From Chloroflexota bacterium (GTDB lineage Bacteria; Chloroflexota; Anaerolineae; Promineifilales; Promineifilaceae), in contig JAHDEN010000029.1 of the NCBI GenBank assembly GCA_020628815.1, forward strand, positions 12,502-46,595: 34,094 nt of DNA. The letters run 5' to 3'. The translations under genes and the position numbers were made by a program. The first letter of the stretch is position 1. The number at the start of each line of letters is the position of its first letter. This document shows positions 17,276 through 24,400 of this stretch, piece after piece. A model generated the notes under the pieces. The model did not search any database, was not told where the DNA came from, and saw only the letters and a list, made by a program, of their open reading frames with translations.

Positions 17276-17404
17276 TTAGCCAGCATCGCAACCATATTCT
17301 GAAACCAGTGACTTAGCCATCTCAGGCTTAATCGTTGCAGCCGACAAAAAGTAGCCAACAAACCAATTAAGCTGAGATGCGGATAAAGCTATATCACGAC
17401 CACC
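17276..17404 (-). pseudogene. Possible 3' fragment of a lost gene
   Basis: On the minus strand a 42-codon frame ends at TAA 17276-17278 and is blocked upstream by a TAG. Its translation looks like natural protein (pieces: GRDIALSASQLNWFVGYFLS and KPEMAKSLVSEYGCDAG), with balanced amino acids and codon third positions. There is no start codon or RBS, and I do not recognise the family. It may be the tail of a gene lost when the synthase genes were inserted, or chance. Confidence 0.35.
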
Positions 17405-17475
17405 CTACTGGCAGGTTGAGCATACTTTTTTTCTTTCGAAAAACAGAAATTTAGGGAATTTTAAGGCACCACATA

Positions 17476-20400
17476 ATGCATATTAACTTACAGACAAAAC
17501 TTTCAAAACTATTTTCAGGCCACATCACCCAGTTGGCAAAAGAGCCGGCCGCATGGCAAGTCACAGTCAATCTAAAAGATTTCAATTTCTTGATCGACCA
17601 TGGATTTCAAGGGATGGCCGTCCTACCGGGCACAGCTTACATCGAGATGGCAACTGCTGTTTTCCATCAGGTTGCTGAAACCGAAGAGCAAAACATTCAG
17701 CTCTCAAATATTGAATTCCAGAATATTATTTTATTAAAACCAACAGAAGAGTCTTCTGTCAAAATTACGCTCGAGCCAAAAGGGGAGGAGTTCCACTTTA
17801 CCTGTTCAAGCCTTGATTCAAGCGTGGTTTATGCAACCCTATCGATCAAATCGGCCGACCCACAAACGAGCGGTTCGGCAAGTTTAGATCTGATCAAATC
17901 AAGGTTAAGTTCAGCTCAATCAGGAGCTGACTTGTACAGCCAGTTAAGAACGAGTGGGAACGAATATGGCCCGGCATTTCAAGGGATTGAACAACTGTGG
18001 CGTACCGATGGGGAAGCTTTAGGAAAATTAAGCTTTAATTCAGAAGTGACCGCAGAATTTGGTCAATCGGCCGCCCATCCCGTTTTAATGGATGTATGCA
18101 CCCAGGTACTGTCACAAACCAGCGATAGCATGGGTAAAACTTTTGTCTTGGCAGGGTTTGATGCGATCCAGCTAACCGGCCGTCTGTCTGAAGCCGCCTG
18201 GAGCCACGCACGGGTCACATCTGATGCAAACGGCCAAGGGGAGATGATTACCGGTGACGTCACCATTTTAGATGCGGCCGAGCAAATCGTAGCAACCCTC
18301 GTGGGGGGACAATTTAAATATCTGGATTACGATTCGCAGGCCAACAAAACCCCCATCGCGATCTCAGCCACATTTACCGGCGAACCGGTAGAAAACACGC
18401 TTAAATTTTGGGGAGACACGCTCGAAACCCCATTCGATGTCAAATTTGCCCCGTACAACCAAGTCTTCCAAGAGCTGCTGGACCCCAACAGCTTGTTATC
18501 AACCAATCAAGATGGGTTAAACGTTTTGATGGTACGGTTTGAAGATTGGATTCGTGAAGATCAAAATCTAAAACTACAGGTCAGTGACGAAGAAAAAGAA
18601 CAGCTTTTGGCCGATCACAACCGTCGCATATTGCCCAACAAAATCGAGATTGCACACCTTAATCAGTATGAAACCGATTATGTGTATCAAGAGATTTTTG
18701 CAGACCGCAGCTATCTAAAACATGGGATTACGATCAACGACGGAGACACGATCGTTGATATCGGTGCCAACATCGGGCTTTTTACCCTGTTCTGTAATCA
18801 ACAGGCGAAAGACACCACGATCTACTGCTTCGACCCATCACCCCCCATTTTCAAGATGCTTGAAACCAACGTGAAGTTGTATGGGGCAGACGTACGGCCG
18901 TTTAACATCGGAATCTCTGACAAAACCAAAACGGCCGAATTTACCTTCTACAAAAAATCATCTGTATTTTCTAGCTTTAACGCGGATGCCGAAGACGATG
19001 AAGCAGCGGTTGCGGCCGTCGTTGAAAATATGCTAGGCGGCGCAGGAATTACCGACAAAGCTGAAGTTGAAAAATTTGTGGCAGAGATGATGGAAGACCG
19101 TATGGAGAGTGTGCCATACCAATGCCAGCTCAAATCTTTGTCAGATATGATCCGCGAAGAAAATATCGAGTATATCGACCTGCTAAAAGTTGATGCTGAA
19201 AAGAGCGAGCTCGAAATTCTGCAAGGGATCGAAGAGCAAGACTGGGCCAAGATCGGCCAGCTTGTGCTCGAAGTGCATGACCGTGAAGGGAGCTACATCG
19301 CCGACGTTCAGGCCCATCTCATCTCAAAAGGGTTTGAGCTAGAGATGGAAGAGGAAGACATGTTGACCCACTCAGGGTTGTACAACATCTTCGCGACACG
19401 GCCGGAACATGTGGCTAAAGTTAAACGGACCCATGCAGACAAACAAACTGCGGCCGAAAAAATCACCCAGAATGTGAACAACTTAACCGGTGCGCTAAAA
19501 GGGGCGGCAGAACGCTCCCCATCACCCTATTTGGTGATGGTTTGCCCACCGTCTCCCGTAGTTGCCACCGACAAAGAAATGGTCGCCCTGTTTGCAGAGA
19601 TGGAAACCGCCCTGCTGGCAGAGTTGAGCGGCAACAGCAACATCTTTGTCACAAAAACAAGTGAGCTGATGGAGCAGTATCCGGCCGTCGAATATTACGA
19701 CTCACACAGCGACATGCTGGGGCACATCCCCTACACGGCCGAATTTTTCAGCAGTATTTCAAGCCTAATCGCCCGTAAATTTAGCGCCATGAGCCGCCCA
19801 CCGTACAAAGTGATTGTGCTTGACTGCGACAATACCCTTTGGGGCGGCGTTGCCGGTGAAGATGGGCCACAAGGTGTTGAAATCAGCGACCCATTCAAAG
19901 CGTTGCAGGCGTTCATGATTGAACAAACCAAAGCGGGCATGGTGCTGTGTTTAGCCAGTAAAAACGTTGAAGAAGATGTTTTCGCCGTCTTTGATGCGCG
20001 TGACGACATGCCGCTAAAACGGGAACACATTGTGACCAGCCGGATTAACTGGGAGCGTAAATCCCAAAATATTCAAGAGATGGCTGAAGAGCTGAATTTA
20101 GGTTTAGACAGCTTCATCTTTATCGACGACAACCCGGTAGAAATTGCAGAAGTGAGTGCAAGTTTGCCGATGGTTCTGTCTCTACAACTGCCTGAATCGG
20201 CCGATGAGATCGAGCATTTCTTGAACCATGTTTGGGCGTTCGATCATCTCAACATCACCGAAGAAGATCGCAAACGGACCGCCATGTATCAACAAAACAT
20301 GGCCCGTGAGCAGTACAAAACCGATGCGATGACGCTGACCGATTTCTTGGACGGCTTGAACATCGAAATCCAAGTGAACGAGCCAACGGCCGAACAAATG

Positions 20401-21339
20401 CCCCGTGTGGCCCAGCTCACCAATCGGACCAATCAGTTCAACTTTACGACCGTGCGCCGTAGCGAAGCGGACATCGCCAAAGAACAGGCGGCCGGAACGT
20501 TAGACATTCTGGCAGTGACCGTAACAGACCGCTTTGGTGATTACGGGCTGGTCGGCGACGTCTTCTACTCAGCCGACGACAGTGCGGTCACCGTAGACAC
20601 CTTCTTGCTCAGCTGTCGCGTTTTGGGACGGGGTGTTGAACACACGATGTTGGCCAAACTAGGCGAAATCGCCTCTGCTAAAGGATTGGATCAGATCAAG
20701 GTCACCTTTACCCCAACGGCCAAAAACAAGCCAGCCCTAGACTTTTTAGAAAGTGTCGCGGCCGACTATAAATCTGAAACTGATGGCGGATTGTTATTCA
20801 CGATTCCGGCCGACTATGCCGCAGGCTTAACCTACAGCCCGGCAAACTCCATCGAATACGACATTAACAGCAAGAAAAAATCGGCCGCAGCCCCAGCCGC
20901 TGGCCGCACAAACTTCGCCAAAATCGCGACAGACCTCAACAGCTCGGCCGCCGTCCTAAAACTGGCCGAAGCCAACGTGGTCGAAGAACGGCCGGAGCTA
21001 GAAGCTGAGTATGTGGCACCTGCCAATAACTTAGAGCGCTCAATTGCTCAAGTTTGGCAAGAAGTCCTCGCCATCAACAAAATCGGCATCCACGACAACT
21101 TCCGCGAGGTGGGTGGCACGTCGCTAAAAGGTGTGCAGCTTGTGGCCCAGCTCAAACGGGATCTGAAAATCGACATTTCGATTATCGACTTGTTTGAAAG
21201 CCCAACCATTAGCCTGATGACCGCCATGCTAGAGCAAAACAGCGCGAGCGGTTCACCTGCCAACGAGAAGCAAGAAGCGGCTAAAAGCCGTGGTGCTGCC
21301 CGACGCGAAGCGCGCAAAGCTCGTCGCAAACAAGCGTAA
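17476..21339 (+). CDS. Starter-unit protein: DH - FkbH(N) - [FkbM methyltransferase] - FkbH(HAD-GNAT) - ACP
   Basis: 1287 residues; AAGG lies 9 bases before the ATG. Residues 12-285 are a PKS dehydratase double hotdog with intact catalytic motifs: His42 in HGFQGMAVLP and Asp206 in DVCTQ. Residues 303-365 match the N-terminal block of long FkbH proteins (FAPYNQVFQELLDPNSLL, VRFEDW). Residues about 372-645 are a complete FkbM methyltransferase (SAM site VDIGANIGLFT 427-437; LLKVDAEKSELEIL 569-582). FkbH resumes at about 665: HAD motif DCDNT 783-787, SKN 828-830, FIDDNP 883-887, and a GNAT-like part at about 940-1110. An ACP lies at about 1185-1250 with Ser1216 (GGTSL), followed by a basic tail. 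The FkbH family loads a C3 unit from 1,3-bisphosphoglycerate onto an ACP with dephosphorylation. A dehydrated or O-methylated glyceryl product is inferred. The PKS follows 120 bases later. Confidence 0.88.
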   Translation: MHINLQTKLSKLFSGHITQLAKEPAAWQVTVNLKDFNFLIDHGFQGMAVLPGTAYIEMATAVFHQVAETEEQNIQLSNIEFQNIILLKPTEESSVKITLEPKGEEFHFTCSSLDSSVVYATLSIKSADPQTSGSASLDLIKSRLSSAQSGADLYSQLRTSGNEYGPAFQGIEQLWRTDGEALGKLSFNSEVTAEFGQSAAHPVLMDVCTQVLSQTSDSMGKTFVLAGFDAIQLTGRLSEAAWSHARVTSDANGQGEMITGDVTILDAAEQIVATLVGGQFKYLDYDSQANKTPIAISATFTGEPVENTLKFWGDTLETPFDVKFAPYNQVFQELLDPNSLLSTNQDGLNVLMVRFEDWIREDQNLKLQVSDEEKEQLLADHNRRILPNKIEIAHLNQYETDYVYQEIFADRSYLKHGITINDGDTIVDIGANIGLFTLFCNQQAKDTTIYCFDPSPPIFKMLETNVKLYGADVRPFNIGISDKTKTAEFTFYKKSSVFSSFNADAEDDEAAVAAVVENMLGGAGITDKAEVEKFVAEMMEDRMESVPYQCQLKSLSDMIREENIEYIDLLKVDAEKSELEILQGIEEQDWAKIGQLVLEVHDREGSYIADVQAHLISKGFELEMEEEDMLTHSGLYNIFATRPEHVAKVKRTHADKQTAAEKITQNVNNLTGALKGAAERSPSPYLVMVCPPSPVVATDKEMVALFAEMETALLAELSGNSNIFVTKTSELMEQYPAVEYYDSHSDMLGHIPYTAEFFSSISSLIARKFSAMSRPPYKVIVLDCDNTLWGGVAGEDGPQGVEISDPFKALQAFMIEQTKAGMVLCLASKNVEEDVFAVFDARDDMPLKREHIVTSRINWERKSQNIQEMAEELNLGLDSFIFIDDNPVEIAEVSASLPMVLSLQLPESADEIEHFLNHVWAFDHLNITEEDRKRTAMYQQNMAREQYKTDAMTLTDFLDGLNIEIQVNEPTAEQMPRVAQLTNRTNQFNFTTVRRSEADIAKEQAAGTLDILAVTVTDRFGDYGLVGDVFYSADDSAVTVDTFLLSCRVLGRGVEHTMLAKLGEIASAKGLDQIKVTFTPTAKNKPALDFLESVAADYKSETDGGLLFTIPADYAAGLTYSPANSIEYDINSKKKSAAAPAAGRTNFAKIATDLNSSAAVLKLAEANVVEERPELEAEYVAPANNLERSIAQVWQEVLAINKIGIHDNFREVGGTSLKGVQLVAQLKRDLKIDISIIDLFESPTISLMTAMLEQNSASGSPANEKQEAAKSRGAARREARKARRKQA

Positions 21340-21358
21340 CCAAGATAGCCTCAACCTA

Positions 21359-21412
21359 CGTGTTTCGTGGTGCGTTTCGACAAATGTTTGTTGAAACGCA
21401 CCACGAAACACG
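21359..21412 (+). terminator. Very long hairpin between the two synthase genes
   Basis: Twenty-six paired bases (one G-U) with only two unpaired bases between the arms 21359-21384 and 21387-21412. The outer 20 bp are perfect. CTTTTAACC follows. It begins about 20 bases after the stop codon. It may terminate or attenuate transcription between two genes that should work together, or stabilise the 3' end of the first mRNA. Confidence 0.55.
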
Positions 21413-21459
21413 CTTTTAACCAGAAGTCTTTATTTTCTGGCTAAACAAAGTACAACCTT

Positions 21460-24400
21460 ATGAGTAGTGAATTTGACATAGCAATTATCGGGATGGCCGG
21501 CCGTTTTCCCGGAGCAGACAACGTAAACGAGTATTGGCAAAATCTAGCCAATGGCGTCGAATCAATCACCTTTTTCTCGGACGACGACCTGCGAGAAGCT
21601 GGCATTGATGAAGATACAATCAACAACCCAAACTATATTAAAGCAGCCCCGGTTCTAAAAGAAAGCCCCGCTAAATTTGATGCGTCGTTTTTCGGCTATT
21701 CGCCCCGTGAAGCTCAAACCATGGACCCGCAACAGCGGCTGTTTTTAGAATGCGCTTGGGATGCCCTTGAACATGCCGGATACGATGCGCAACAAATGAA
21801 AGCGTCTGTCGGGGTGTTTGGTGGCGCAGCCATGAACACCTACTTCATGTACAGCGGCCTCATCCCCCGATTTTCTACAGATTATTTGCCAACCCTAATC
21901 GGCAACGACAACAGCTTTTTGACCACACGGGTCTCGTACAAACTTAATTTGACCGGGCCGAGCGTCACGGTTCAAACCGCCTGCTCTACCGGCTTGGTTG
22001 CGGTTCACACAGCGGCTCAAAATCTAATCAACCAAGAATGCGACGTCGCTTTAGCGGGTGCAGTCTCGGTAAAGGTGCCGCATACCAACGGCTATTTGTA
22101 TGAAGAAGGGAGTGTGCAAACGCCTGACGGCCACTGCCGCACCTTTGATGCTGGCGCACAGGGAACCATCTTCGGTTCTGGCGTTGGCTTTGTGGTGCTC
22201 AAACGGTTGAGCGATGCGGTTGAAGACGGCGATACGATCTTCGCAGTCGTGAAGGGCTCTGCCATCAACAACGATGGCTCTTCAAAAATCGATTACACCG
22301 CTCCCAGCGTCAGCGCGCAATCAGAAGTGATTACTGAAGCGATGGCGGCGGCCGACATCACGGCTGACAGCGTGTCGTACATCGAAGCACACGGAACCGG
22401 CACCTTCTTGGGTGACCCGATCGAAATTTCCGCTTTGACCAAAGCGTACGAAAAAGACACTGACAAAAAAGGCTACTGCGCCATTGGATCGGTCAAAACC
22501 AACATTGGCCATTTGGATGCGGCGGCCGGAATTGCCGGTTTGATCAAAACGGCTTTGGCCCTGCAAAACAAAAAGATTCCGCCGAGCCTCCACTTCGAAT
22601 CACCCAATCCACAAATTGATTTTGCCAACAGCCCGTTCTACGTGAACACGGAACTGGCAGATTGGGAAACACCAAACGGCCAACCGCGTCGGGCAGGCAT
22701 CACCGCTTTAGGGATTGGGGGCACCAACGCTCACGTGATTTTGGAAGAGGCACCGGTCACCACCCCATCAGATTCAACTGATCGGATGCAGGTGATTCCC
22801 CTTTCTGCACGTTCTAAAGATGCGCTGGACAACGCAACCCAGAACTTGGCCAAGCATATCAAAGCCAATCCTGACCAAAACTTGGCAGACGTGGCTCACA
22901 CGCTGCAAGTCGGCCGGAAAAAATTTAACCATCGCCGCATTGTGGTTGCCAAAGACGGCCAAGATGCCGTTGAGGCACTCAGCGACAAAAGCCGCTGGGT
23001 AGACATGGTACAAGAAAGCGCCAACCGTGAGATCGTCTTTATGTTCTCGGGGCAAGGATCACAATATTTGAACATGGGGCGCGACCTGTACAACAGTGTG
23101 CCGATGTTCAAAGACACGGTTGATGAATGTGCTGAGATTTTGGAAGATCACTTGGATCTAGACATCCGTGATCTCATGTTCCCGAGCGAAGAAAACGCAG
23201 AATCGGCCGCACAAGAGATCAACCAAACTTATATCACTCAACCTGCCCTGTTCACCATCGAATTTGCGCTAGCAGAAATGCTGATGGACTGGGGGATTGA
23301 ACCCAGCGCCTTGGTCGGACACAGCATCGGTGAATACGTAGCCGCTTGTGTAGCCGGTGTCCTTGAATTGGAAGATGCCCTAGAGCTAGTTGCGACCCGC
23401 GGCCGTTTGATGCAAAGCTTGCCAAAAGGCTCAATGTTGGCCGTGCTTCAGCCAGAAGCTGAGGTGACCCAACACATCAACGGCAAATTGTCGATGGCCG
23501 TTATCAACGGCGACTCGCTCTGCGTGGTAGCTGGCGAAGATCAGGACGTTGATGCGCTCGAAACAAAATTGAGCGGCCAACAGCTCAACGTGCGCCGTTT
23601 GCGCACCAGCCATGCGTTCCATTCAAAAATGATGGACCCGATCTTGGATGAATTTACGGCCGCCGTTGCTCAGTTTGAGCTAAACGAACCTGAAATTCCG
23701 TTTGTTTCTAACGTGACCGGCACATGGATCACCAATGCGCAAGCGACCGACCCATCCTACTGGGCCAACCATTTGCGCAATACGGTCCGCTTTAACGACT
23801 GCTTGGGAACGTTGCTAGAAGTTGAAGATCGCATTCTGGTTGAGATTGGCCCCAGCAATACGCTGGCCAATCTGGCGAAACAACATGCGGCCAAGACCAA
23901 AGCGCATACGATTTTAGCGACCACACGCCATCCAAAAGACACCACGGCCGACGATGTGTTTGCCTTACAAACCTTGGGTCAGCTGTGGATGGCAGACGCC
24001 CCCATCGACTGGAGCAATTATCACGATGGTGAAGTTTGCCATCGGGTCCCGCTCCCGACCTATCCGTTTGAGCGCAAAGAACATTGGTTTAAACCGAAAC
24101 AACAGCCACAAACTGCGGCGGTCGCCGCTCCAGCCCCAACTCAGGGTGTTGCTCGCCGCACCGATTTGTCAGACTGGTTCTACATCCCTTCTTGGAAGCG
24201 CAGTTCGCTCCCAAAATCGGCCGGGATCACTGGCCAAGAACATTGGCTGATCCTAATCGATTCAAACGATACCGGATCGCAATTGGCGACCCATTTATTG
24301 GGATTGGGCCACAAAGTTAGCTTGGTCGAAGCTGGTTCAGAATTTAGCCAAATCGATAATCAACTAACGATCAACCCGGCCGCCCAAGCTGACTACACGA

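Larger units (their letters stand above)
16765..17475. other. 711-base gap upstream of the polyketide synthase genes
   Basis: It holds the terminator at 16809-16843, a TTGACA at 16860-16865 without a good -10 partner, and a coding-like remnant on the minus strand at 17276-17404. The promoter for the synthase genes should lie here but could not be fixed. Confidence 0.45.
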
